Assembly: GCA_033762735.1 (NCBI GenBank) | Contig: JANRLJ010000040.1 | Span: forward strand, 124,001-188,000 | Direction of reading: 5' to 3' | DNA: 64,000 nucleotides | From: JANRLJ01 sp033762735 | Lineage (GTDB): Bacteria; Chloroflexota; Anaerolineae; Aggregatilineales; Phototrophicaceae | Shown: in pieces, positions 7,955 to 15,938 of the stretch | Layout: every line of letters begins with the position of its first letter | Numbering within the stretch: position 1 is the stretch's first letter | Notes under the pieces: model-generated | Seen by the model: the letters and a program-made list of their open reading frames with translations, nothing else | Told to the model about the DNA's origin: nothing | The model's database searches: none | Made by a program: the position numbers and the translations under genes

Positions 7955-9301
7955 TTATTCCCAGAAATCCGCAGGCAGCGCCAGTTCGTGCGCTGGTCGC
8001 CTGCCCGTCCGTTCAATACCTTCCCATCCTGCCGCCATCAGCTCGACATAATCGGGATAGTCGGACTGCGTCGTGAACTGCCATTCAGCAATGGTGCGCA
8101 CCTGAAGCCGTTCTCTGGCGCGGCGCATCGTCACGATAAACGGCAGGCGTTGATAGAGCGCGAGCACATGCTGTTCACTGCGAGAGGCATCTCCCCGACG
8201 GGCGACCATCCCCAGCGCGGAGGCTAACCGCTTGCTATCCGCCGGCCCGCGAAATGCCCACATCTGGCGCGGCGAATTGTCATCGGCCAGCAGCGGCACA
8301 ATGGCGTAGGGTTCATCGGCACGAACTTCGTCCAGCAAAATCACCGCAGGATTTTTCGCAAGCGCTGCGCCAATCTGCTCCCCAAACGTCATCCCCGGAT
8401 CGGTATCGCTCGGCCAGCGAACGGTCAGCCGTTGCGCATCCTTCGGCAAATGCAGTTCACCCGCTCGTTCGACGGCGACCATGCCCTGCCCGTCGGAAGC
8501 CAGGTTTGCCAGCATCGCCAGCAGCGTGCTTTTGCCGGACTCCGCCTCCCCTACGACGATCACACCGTGTGGGGACTGGGCAATCGCCCGCAAAAGCTGC
8601 GCGGCATTCTGTGGCAGCACACCCGCCTCGACCATCGATTCCAGAGTTGGAGGCTGTGGGGGATGAAGGCGAATATCCGCCGTGTACTGAAACGTGACCG
8701 GGGGCATCGCCAGGTTGAGGCAGATGCGGCGGTTGTTCACCCGCAGCCCCAATTCCATAATGGGATATTCCTCATTCAACTGCACCCCGGCTTCCCGCGC
8801 CAACCGCCGGATCATCTTGCGCAGATGAGGTTCGTCTTCGAAGATGGGATCGATTTTCGTTAAATCAGCATGACCATAGCGTACTGAGGCTTTATCCGGC
8901 CCTTCCAGCAGAATCGTCGTGATGCGCTCATCAGCAAACAGACCGTCGAGCGGCCCATAGGAGAACAACTCGGCATAGGCGCGGCGCATGAGGTCGGCTT
9001 TTTCATCGGCGCTGATCTGCACACCTTCCACTGCCAGCACATAATCGACCGTGCCCAGCAGCAGTTTGAGCCGCTTGCCTTCGGTATCGGCTTCCAGAAG
9101 CGGCTGCGAGTCTGTCCCATGTTCGTCAATAAAGGCATTCACGATGCGTTCGAGCAGCGCCGCCTGTGAGACCATCCGCCGCCCGCCGCGCCCTTCCATG
9201 AACTGCGGTTCGCGCCCTGTGTCGTCGTGCTGGCGGCGGATTTCATCCAGAAAGCTCCAGTTGGAAGCACTGCTGCTTCCGTTCTGATCGTCGTTGGTCA
9301 T
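7955..9301 (-). CDS. Divergent CpaF-like secretion ATPase
   Basis: A 448-residue P-loop ATPase of the CpaF/VirB11 (type II/IV secretion) family. The N-terminal domain has YGPLDGLFADERITTILLEG (residues 115-134), which is the family's entry motif. Walker A is GEAESGKST (251-259) and Walker B is AVILLDEVRADE (319-330). The region where CpaF proteins carry the HANS motif and the Arg finger is poorly conserved here: it reads MWAFRGPADSKRL. No TadB, TadC, CpaB, pilin or other secretion gene is nearby, so this is an orphan. It lies ten bases after pncB and five before the DUF4058 gene. The role could be an NTPase unrelated to secretion. Confidence 0.8.
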   Translation of the reverse strand: MTNDDQNGSSSASNWSFLDEIRRQHDDTGREPQFMEGRGGRRMVSQAALLERIVNAFIDEHGTDSQPLLEADTEGKRLKLLLGTVDYVLAVEGVQISADEKADLMRRAYAELFSYGPLDGLFADERITTILLEGPDKASVRYGHADLTKIDPIFEDEPHLRKMIRRLAREAGVQLNEEYPIMELGLRVNNRRICLNLAMPPVTFQYTADIRLHPPQPPTLESMVEAGVLPQNAAQLLRAIAQSPHGVIVVGEAESGKSTLLAMLANLASDGQGMVAVERAGELHLPKDAQRLTVRWPSDTDPGMTFGEQIGAALAKNPAVILLDEVRADEPYAIVPLLADDNSPRQMWAFRGPADSKRLASALGMVARRGDASRSEQHVLALYQRLPFIVTMRRARERLQVRTIAEWQFTTQSDYPDYVELMAAGWEGIERTGRRPAHELALPADFWE

Positions 9302-9311
9302 TCAATTTCCC

Positions 9312-10652
9312 CTACAAACCTGCTAAATCCACCGGGCGCAAATCCGGGTTATCCCCCGGCAGCCGTCCCACTTTAGGCACATCCACCCACTGCCCTCGTA
9401 CCTTTATGCGCACGACATCCATTGTAAAGTCGGTGTTCGTGGCTTTGTCGTTTGTAAGAAAGGTCGAACCGACGCCGTAGCTGTCCACAGGGACGCCTTC
9501 CCGCTCGAAGCGTTCGATCTTGTCGCGGTTGAAGCCGCCGCTGACGACGATCTGTATCTGACGGCAGTAATCTTTGGCTGCCTCCTGCCACTGCGGTGGG
9601 ACGTTCCACCCTTCCCAGGCGTGATCGAGCGCCTCGCGCACCACGCGCACCAGCCTGGGGCTTACCCCGCGCTCGTCCCCTTCTGCCAGCGAAACGTCCA
9701 GCATATTCGCGCTCGTATCCATGCGAATGCCATCCAGCGTCCAGCGTCGCTGCTCGGTTTCGTCGCCCGCTTGCAGCGCGGCCAGATAATGCGGCCAGTA
9801 GGCGTCCAGTGTCGCCCGCGCCGCGCCGACCGAGTCATTATTGAAATCGACCAGCACAATACGCGGTGTCTCGACCGGAATATGACGCGCAAAGGCCAGC
9901 ATCGCTTCGGCAGTGTCGGCAAGGAAAGTGGCGATGATGGCATGGGGAATCGTCCCGCCGCCGCGCCCGCCCCACCAGGATGCGCCCGCGTCCGTGCTGA
10001 CCAGCGGCCTCATGCTGCGTCCGGTTTCCTGGTTATGGCGCTGCACCGCAAGCCGGTAGGCATAGCCGTCGATAGCCTGGGTCTGTGGCAGATCAAAGCG
10101 GGCGGGGAAGAACAGCACCCCTTTACCCTTGCTCACCTGCAAAATGTTATAGACGTTGGTGGCGATTCGGCTGGCACGGCTGAGCACACCGAGCATGGTC
10201 GTTTCCAGCAGCGTGAAATCACGGTAGCGCCCGCGAATCTCGATAACTGTACTGACCGTTTGCGGGTTGCCTTCGTAGTGCGTCATCACACCGTCTTCAA
10301 CTGAGACAACTTCCAGATCGTTCCAGGTTTCGATGAACTGTTCACCTTCAAAGTAACCCGTCGCGTGGCGCAGCATCGACAGCGCAATATCGGTGCCTGC
10401 AATCAGGGCATAGGGCGCACGTCGGTTGAAAATCTGCGCCTCGACAATCGTATCACCAAGCGCTGTCCCCGTTGGATCAACCGGAAGCGCACGCGGTGAC
10501 AACCCGGCAAAGGTATAACCCTCCCGGTTCAGCCCTTCCAGGATGCGCACGATATTGGTGAAGTAGCGGTCGCTGTAAAAGCCGCGCCGCAGTCCGTCCA
10601 CATCCAGCTTAAAGACCGCATTGGTCAAGCGCTGCTGATCGAAAATCGACAT
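9312..10652 (-). CDS. pncB: Nicotinate phosphoribosyltransferase
   Basis: A 446-residue enzyme that joins nicotinate to PRPP to give nicotinate mononucleotide, the first committed step of the Preiss-Handler route to NAD. The N-terminal FKLDVDGLRRGFYSDRYF, the ETTMLGVLSRASRIATN helix and the C-terminal phosphate-binding VSGGFNRDKI...VDSYGVGSTFL are the family landmarks. The ATG has AGAGG seven bases upstream. It is the first gene of a leftward operon with the CpaF-like ATPase and the DUF4058 gene. The matching nicotinamidase lies nearby on the other strand. Confidence 0.92.
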   Translation of the reverse strand: MSIFDQQRLTNAVFKLDVDGLRRGFYSDRYFTNIVRILEGLNREGYTFAGLSPRALPVDPTGTALGDTIVEAQIFNRRAPYALIAGTDIALSMLRHATGYFEGEQFIETWNDLEVVSVEDGVMTHYEGNPQTVSTVIEIRGRYRDFTLLETTMLGVLSRASRIATNVYNILQVSKGKGVLFFPARFDLPQTQAIDGYAYRLAVQRHNQETGRSMRPLVSTDAGASWWGGRGGGTIPHAIIATFLADTAEAMLAFARHIPVETPRIVLVDFNNDSVGAARATLDAYWPHYLAALQAGDETEQRRWTLDGIRMDTSANMLDVSLAEGDERGVSPRLVRVVREALDHAWEGWNVPPQWQEAAKDYCRQIQIVVSGGFNRDKIERFEREGVPVDSYGVGSTFLTNDKATNTDFTMDVVRIKVRGQWVDVPKVGRLPGDNPDLRPVDLAGL

Positions 10653-10705
10653 GGGCCTCTTTCTGCTCGCGGCAAATTTATCCTACTCAGCAATTTTTAA
10701 GATGG

Positions 10706-10711
10706 TATAAT
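10706..10711 (+). promoter_or_regulatory. Candidate -10 box upstream of the PfkB gene
   Basis: A perfect TATAAT in the divergent region between pncB and the PfkB kinase gene, 71 bases before the ATG. The -35 region is weak. Confidence 0.4.
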
Positions 10712-10781
10712 CTTCGCCCGGTTGGTCGGGAAGCAATTTCCACAAATACCCGGCCCAGGGTTGATTCGATACAGGACAAAC

Positions 10782-11759
10782 ATGGACATCATTGTAACAG
10801 GGTCAGTGGCCTATGACTATTTGATGCGCTTCCCCGGCCACTTCACCGAGCATCTGATCGGTGAAGAACTGCATCAGGTCAGTCTCAGCTTTCTCGTGGA
10901 TGAAATGACCAAGCACTGGGGCGGGGTGGCGGCCAACATCTCTTTCAGCATGGCGCTGCTGGGGCTGCGCCCGCGTGTGATGGCGACGGTGGGGCGGGAT
11001 TTCCCCGATTATCGTCAATGGCTGGAAAATGTGGGCGTGGATACCAGCCTCGTCCGCCAGATCGACGAGGTATTTACTGCGTCGTTTTTCGCCAACACCG
11101 ATCTGGACAACAACCAGATTGCCTCGTTCTATAACGGCGCGATGGCCTACGCCAAGCATTATCGGCTGTCGGACGCGATCACAAGCAAGCCGGAGTTGGT
11201 CATTATCTCGCCCAACGACCCGCAGGCCATGAGCAACTACTCCCAGGAATGCCGCGAGCAGGGCATCCGCTTTATTTATGACCCCAGCCAGCAGGTGCCA
11301 CGCCTGAGCGGTGAAGAACTCCATCGCGACATGCAGGGAGCCTATGCGATGGTGGTCAACGCCTACGAAGCGGGCATCATCAGCCAGAAGACCGGGCTGT
11401 CGCTGGAAGAGCTGCGCAAGACCATCGACATCCTCGTGATTACCCAGGGTGGCCGGGGTTCCCACATCTACACCAATGGCGATGTGATCGAGGTTCCGGT
11501 TTTCCCGCCGAAGGAAATCAAAGACCCTACGGGTGTCGGTGATGCCTACCGCGCCGGGCTGATTTACGGCCTGGTGAAAGGCTGGCCGCTGAAGCTTTCG
11601 GGCGAGGTCGGTGCCCTGTGCGCCACCTATGTGCTGGAGCAAGTTGGTACGCAGAATCATCGTTTCACTCTGCCGGAATTCGTGCAGCGCTTCCGCAGCC
11701 ATTTCGATGATAATGGTTTGCTGGAAGAAATGGTGCAACCAACCGCGACCTCTATGTAA
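10782..11759 (+). CDS. PfkB-family sugar/nucleoside kinase, probable adenosine kinase
   Basis: A 325-residue ribokinase-fold kinase. The first family signature region is KHWGGVAANISFSMALLG, and the second is IKDPTGVGDAYRAGLIYGL with the anion hole GVGD and its catalytic Asp. The fold begins with IIVTGSVAYDYLMRFPG, as in adenosine kinases of this group. The gene sits directly upstream of adenosylhomocysteinase on the same strand, so phosphorylating the adenosine released from S-adenosylhomocysteine is the likely job; this is inferred from context, and other nucleosides or sugars remain possible. The ATG at 10782 follows CAGGA; the frame extends to 10722, but those residues are not family-like. 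Confidence 0.82.
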   Translation: MDIIVTGSVAYDYLMRFPGHFTEHLIGEELHQVSLSFLVDEMTKHWGGVAANISFSMALLGLRPRVMATVGRDFPDYRQWLENVGVDTSLVRQIDEVFTASFFANTDLDNNQIASFYNGAMAYAKHYRLSDAITSKPELVIISPNDPQAMSNYSQECREQGIRFIYDPSQQVPRLSGEELHRDMQGAYAMVVNAYEAGIISQKTGLSLEELRKTIDILVITQGGRGSHIYTNGDVIEVPVFPPKEIKDPTGVGDAYRAGLIYGLVKGWPLKLSGEVGALCATYVLEQVGTQNHRFTLPEFVQRFRSHFDDNGLLEEMVQPTATSM

Positions 11760-11810
11760 GCCATACCAGCAGAGTGGAGTGTCGCTTCGGAAAAATTTCA
11801 TAAGCACCGG

Positions 11811-11839
11811 GCGACACACCGTTTATCCTATGCTAAAAT
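11811..11839 (+). promoter_or_regulatory. Probable promoter of ahcY
   Basis: -35 GCGACA (11811-11816, four of six) and -10 TAAAAT (11834-11839, five of six) with a 17-base spacer. The transcript would begin within or next to a small inverted repeat (TGCCCGC-GTTT-GCGGGCA, 11838-11855). Confidence 0.4.
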
Positions 11840-11911
11840 GCCCGCGTTTGCGGGCACATCAATTTCGTGAATCTGGGCAAGCAACCAGTAGAGTAACCTT
11901 CAGGAGCAAAC

Positions 11912-13177
11912 ATGACCGTAGAACATGACGTGAAAGACATCGGCCTGGCGACGGGCGGACGCTATCGCATTCAGTGGGCAGAACAGGAAATGCCCGTGCT
12001 GCGTGCCATTATGGAACGCTTTGAAAAAGAAAAACCGCTCAAGGGAATTCGCATTTCGGCCTGTCTGCATGTCACGACCGAAACCGCCAACCTGATGCGC
12101 ACCCTCCAGGCTGCTGGCGCGGATGTCGTGCTCTGCGCCTCCAACCCGCTTTCGACCCAGGATGATGTGGCTGCGTCGCTCGTCGCCCACGACGAAATCC
12201 CGGTGTATGCGATCAAGGGTGAGGACAACAACACCTACTACGACCACATCACCGCCGCGCTCGACCACAAACCCCATATCACGATGGACGACGGCGCTGA
12301 TCTGGTGAGCGTGATCCACAAGACTCGCCGTGAACTGCTGGAAGACATTCGCGGCGGGACGGAAGAAACCACGACCGGCGTCATCCGCCTGCGGGCGATG
12401 GCGAAGGACGGCGCACTGGCCTTCCCCATCATTGCCGTGAACGACAGCAACACCAAGCATATGTTCGACAATCGCTACGGCACCGGGCAGAGCACTATTG
12501 ACGGCATCGTCCGCGCCACTAACATCCTGCTGGCCGGGCGCACCGTCGTGGTCGCGGGCTACGGCTGGTGCAGCCGAGGCATTGCCAGCCGCGCACATGG
12601 CATGGGCGCGAACGTGATCGTGACCGAAATTGACCCGCTGCGCGCACTGGAAGCCTTGATGGACGGCTACCGCGTGATGCCGATGGAAGAAGCCGCCTCC
12701 ATCGGCGACATCTTCATCACCGCGACGGGCGACATTAATGTGCTGGATGTGGCGCACTTTGCCAAGATGAAGCACGGCGCGATTGTCTCCAACTCCGGCC
12801 ACTTCAACGTCGAAATCAACCTCAAAGGCCTGCGCGAGATGAGCAAGGAAGACCCGCGCCTGGTTCGCCCGTTCGTGGAAGAATACGTGGTGAACGGTGG
12901 CAAGGCGATCTATGTGCTGGGCGAAGGCCGCCTGATCAACCTGGCCGCCGCCGAAGGGCACCCCGCCAGCGTGATGGACATGAGCTTTGCCAATCAGGCG
13001 CTTGGCGCGGAATACATGATTAAGAATGCCGCCAACCTCACCCCCAACGTTTATACGATCCCCGACGACATCGACCGTGAAATCGCTCGCCTCAAGCTGG
13101 AAGCGATGGGCGTGAATATCGACAGGCTGACCCCTGAACAGGAAGAATACTTGAACCAGTGGGAAGAAGGCACCTGA
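11912..13177 (+). CDS. ahcY: Adenosylhomocysteinase
   Basis: A 421-residue NAD-dependent enzyme that splits S-adenosylhomocysteine into homocysteine and adenosine. Visible landmarks are SACLHVTTETANL near the N-terminus, the substrate and active-site segment AVNDSNTKHMFDNRYGTGQS, and the Rossmann motif VVVAGYGWCSRG. The C-terminus HPASVMDMSFANQAL is conserved. The length fits the short form without the insert found in many proteobacteria. AGGAG lies six bases before the ATG. It follows the probable adenosine kinase gene, and a strong intrinsic terminator follows its stop. Confidence 0.97.
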   Translation: MTVEHDVKDIGLATGGRYRIQWAEQEMPVLRAIMERFEKEKPLKGIRISACLHVTTETANLMRTLQAAGADVVLCASNPLSTQDDVAASLVAHDEIPVYAIKGEDNNTYYDHITAALDHKPHITMDDGADLVSVIHKTRRELLEDIRGGTEETTTGVIRLRAMAKDGALAFPIIAVNDSNTKHMFDNRYGTGQSTIDGIVRATNILLAGRTVVVAGYGWCSRGIASRAHGMGANVIVTEIDPLRALEALMDGYRVMPMEEAASIGDIFITATGDINVLDVAHFAKMKHGAIVSNSGHFNVEINLKGLREMSKEDPRLVRPFVEEYVVNGGKAIYVLGEGRLINLAAAEGHPASVMDMSFANQALGAEYMIKNAANLTPNVYTIPDDIDREIARLKLEAMGVNIDRLTPEQEEYLNQWEEGT

Positions 13178-13200
13178 GAATAACCCGGCTTTGATGCAGT

Positions 13201-13232
13201 GCGCCGTGCCCACCGGGTACGGCGCTTGTTTA
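13201..13232 (+). terminator. Intrinsic terminator after ahcY
   Basis: Hairpin 13201-13225: arms GCGCCGT and ACGGCGC, extended inside by CCC/GGG around an ACC loop, followed by TTGTTTA. It lies 23 bases after the ahcY stop and ends 33 bases before the next ATG. Confidence 0.75.
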
Positions 13233-13264
13233 CCGGGCGAAATGATTCGTTCAGGAGAACACAA

Positions 13265-15796
13265 ATGAAGCAAATGCGACGTTTTTTGAGCATCGGTGTT
13301 TCGGCAGCGCTCCTGCTGGCGCTCGGCCTGTTCATCACCAGTGCGCAGGATGAACCGACCGACGGTGTGGCACGGTTCGTCCATGTCGTGCCGGGGGTAG
13401 AGCCGATTGATGTTTTTGTGAATGGCACCCTGACCGTGACCAACCTTGCCTTCGGGGAGGCGACGGGCTACATCAACCTCCCGGCAGGTGAGCATACCGT
13501 CACCGTTCGGCAGGTGGGACAGCCGACCACGCTCTGGGAACAGACCATCACGGTTGACGGCACTAAGCCAACCACCTGGATTGCGTCCAGCCTCGATCTG
13601 CCGCAGTTCGCGCCCTATCAGGATTTGTTTGAACCCCTCGCCCTGGGCAGCGCCCGCTTTATGATTATCCACGCGCTTGAGGGCGCACCGGGCGTAGACC
13701 TGCTGGCAGGCAGCGATTCCATTATCACTGATCTGCAATACAGCCAGTTCCTCGGCACGATTGATATTCCCTCCAACGTCTATGAAATCGCCGCACTGGT
13801 CGCGGGCACCGAAGACGAGGTCATCGAGCCGATTGCGCTTCCGCTGGTGGCGGGCGAGTCGCAGATGTTCATCCTGTACGGTACGCCCGACGAACCGGAA
13901 ACAATGCTGATTTCCGCGCCTGTGCCCGCTGCTGATGAGGCGGGTTTCGTCCGGATCGTACACGGCGCGGGGGAAGCCCCTGACGTGGACGTTTACGTCA
14001 ACGAAGTTCTGATCGTCCCCGCGCTTTCCTTCGGTCAATACACGGAACATCTGGCGCTGGAAGCAGGCGATTACACGGTGGAACTGCGCGGCGCTGGCAC
14101 GACCGAAACCGTGCTGGAAGCCGATCTCACGGTAGAAGCGGGCACGGCACAGACCATTGTGGCGCTGGAAGCCGAGGACGGTGTCACCGTCGGCGTGTTT
14201 GCCGATGACATCAGCGGTGTTACCCCACAGGAAGCTGCGCTGAGCGTTATCAATACCTTACCGGGTGAAGCCACTGTTTCCGTTACGCTGGATGAAACGG
14301 CGCTGGCGGAAGAACTGCCGTCCGGCGAAAGCAGCAGCGCAACCGTGATTGATCCGGTGATCGCCTCGCCTTCCGTCACCTTTACGATTGAAGGTGCCAG
14401 CCCGACGGTTGACCTTGACCCGGTCGTGTTCTACGGCGGTGTCTATTACAACCTGATCGCGCTGGGCGGCTCCTCACCCCGGCTGATCGTCGCGCCAACC
14501 TATCTGGCTCAAACCCTGGGCAGCGCTCCGGGTGCCGAAGATGCGGCGCCTGTGGTAGAGGCCGAACCGACCGAGGCTGAGGTTGTGGAAGCAACCGAAG
14601 TCGTTGTCGCGGTGCCCGCCACACCTACCCCTGCCGCTGCCCAGCCGACTCAGCCCGTTGTTGCAGCGACACCTGTCCCCAGCCTGCCGACCGCCCGCGT
14701 CGTGCTTGATCCCGGCGCCAATCTCCAGCTTCGCCAGTATCCCAATTCTGACGCGCTCTCCCTCGGCCTGGCGCCGTCGGGTTCAACGCTGCTCGTCAAC
14801 GGTCGTGAAGGCGCTCCGGTTGACCCGACTGGCGCGGAAATTCCGCTGCCCAGCGGTGAACTATTCCAGGACCCGGCCCTGCTGCTGGAAAGCGAACAGA
14901 CCGATCTCGTTCCAGGCGAGACATGGCTGAACGTAACCTTTAACACGGCGGACGGCGGCGCGATTACGGCGTGGGTTAATGCCCAGTACGTGGACGTGCG
15001 TGCGCCCAACGGCGGCGATCAGCGGCTTGCCGAACTTCCCACCATCCCCGGCAACCAACCGGGCGAAGCAGTCAATACAGCGGTTGCGCCGCCACCCGTG
15101 CAGGAAGATCGCGTTGTGGTGGTCGTCACAGGGCTGGAGGCGACCGTGAATCTCAATATCCGGCGTGTGCCCGATCCAAACGCGGAAGTGCTGGCGCGTG
15201 TTCCCAACGGCACCGAACTGGAATTCAACGGGCTGGGCGCGTCGCGCAACTGGGTGTTCGTGCGCTACACGGCTGATACGGGCAGCATCGTCACAGGCTG
15301 GGTAAATATCGGCTTTGTCGAGTTCCGTTTCCGCGACCAGCGCATCGAACCGGGCGATCTGGAAGTGCGCGGGCTGCTGCTGACCGCTGATGAAGCGACC
15401 GAGCGTGGTGAAATCACGCAGGGCACCGGGCAGGCTGTTCAGCCGACGGCGGATGTGCTAGCCGATGTGTTCGTCGCCGAACCGCTCGTGAACGCTAACG
15501 CGAACCTGAACCTGCGACGCAACCCGACCGACCAGGCCGAAGTGCTGGCGCGAATTCCAGCAGGCAGCCGTGTCGTCATTACAGGGCGCACTGCCGACAG
15601 CCTGTGGTTGCAGGGCATCTTTGACGACCAGACCGGGTGGGTCGCGGCCTCGTTCGTGCGCCTGACTTTCAACGGGCGCACCGCTGATGTAAGCGAACTT
15701 CCCGTGATCGAAGTTACGCTGCCCGTGCTGACACCGGGGGCAGCAGCAACCCTGCCGCCCACAATCACGCCGACACCGACCGGCAGCGCGGGGTAA
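13265..15796 (+). CDS. Secreted protein with DUF4397 repeats and three SH3-like domains
   Basis: An 843-residue exported protein. A signal peptide (about residues 1-28) is followed by tandem DUF4397-type beta-sandwich units; each begins with a strand such as ARFVHVVPG, ARFMIIHALEG or GFVRIVHGAGE. A Pro/Thr/Glu linker (about 425-475) leads to three bacterial SH3-like modules (about 478-585, 615-700, 740-810), the last two with clear NLNIRR and NLNLRR motifs. A Pro/Thr tail ends the protein. There is no membrane anchor or sorting motif at the C-terminus. The architecture suggests binding to the cell wall or extracellular matrix. SD AGGAG precedes the ATG at 13265. The next gene is a paralogous lipoprotein. 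Confidence 0.85.
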   Translation: MKQMRRFLSIGVSAALLLALGLFITSAQDEPTDGVARFVHVVPGVEPIDVFVNGTLTVTNLAFGEATGYINLPAGEHTVTVRQVGQPTTLWEQTITVDGTKPTTWIASSLDLPQFAPYQDLFEPLALGSARFMIIHALEGAPGVDLLAGSDSIITDLQYSQFLGTIDIPSNVYEIAALVAGTEDEVIEPIALPLVAGESQMFILYGTPDEPETMLISAPVPAADEAGFVRIVHGAGEAPDVDVYVNEVLIVPALSFGQYTEHLALEAGDYTVELRGAGTTETVLEADLTVEAGTAQTIVALEAEDGVTVGVFADDISGVTPQEAALSVINTLPGEATVSVTLDETALAEELPSGESSSATVIDPVIASPSVTFTIEGASPTVDLDPVVFYGGVYYNLIALGGSSPRLIVAPTYLAQTLGSAPGAEDAAPVVEAEPTEAEVVEATEVVVAVPATPTPAAAQPTQPVVAATPVPSLPTARVVLDPGANLQLRQYPNSDALSLGLAPSGSTLLVNGREGAPVDPTGAEIPLPSGELFQDPALLLESEQTDLVPGETWLNVTFNTADGGAITAWVNAQYVDVRAPNGGDQRLAELPTIPGNQPGEAVNTAVAPPPVQEDRVVVVVTGLEATVNLNIRRVPDPNAEVLARVPNGTELEFNGLGASRNWVFVRYTADTGSIVTGWVNIGFVEFRFRDQRIEPGDLEVRGLLLTADEATERGEITQGTGQAVQPTADVLADVFVAEPLVNANANLNLRRNPTDQAEVLARIPAGSRVVITGRTADSLWLQGIFDDQTGWVAASFVRLTFNGRTADVSELPVIEVTLPVLTPGAAATLPPTITPTPTGSAG

Positions 15797-15842
15797 AGCG
15801 CATCAGTGCGCACGGTACAAAGTTCAGGAATTCGTTAGTCCA

Positions 15843-15886
15843 GAAGTCCCGTTTGCGGAAGGCACACCCCTCCGCAGCGGGACTTC
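15843..15886 (+). terminator. Long hairpin between the two DUF4397 genes
   Basis: Outer arms GAAGTCCCG (15843-15851) and CGGGACTTC (15878-15886) are perfect, and inner arms TGCGGA (15854-15859) and TCCGCA (15871-15876) extend the stem. There is no T-run after it. Instead a TATCAT hexamer follows at 15891-15896, so it may act as a terminator, a barrier or an operator for the downstream gene. Confidence 0.45.
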
Positions 15887-15938
15887 GTGCTATCATGGCC
15901 TGTGCTGCACCGACATTGTGCGTCTGGAGGGGGAACTC

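Noticed and set aside
11760..11911. SAH- or SAM-responsive riboswitch before ahcY
   Set aside because: Only a six- to seven-base hairpin and a promoter-like sequence are visible; the conserved cores of known SAH and SAM classes were not found.
11900..14050. 716-codon open frame on the minus strand
   Set aside because: It lies opposite ahcY and the DUF4397 gene, has no family-like motifs and His/Val/Asp-rich composition typical of antisense frames in GC-rich genes.
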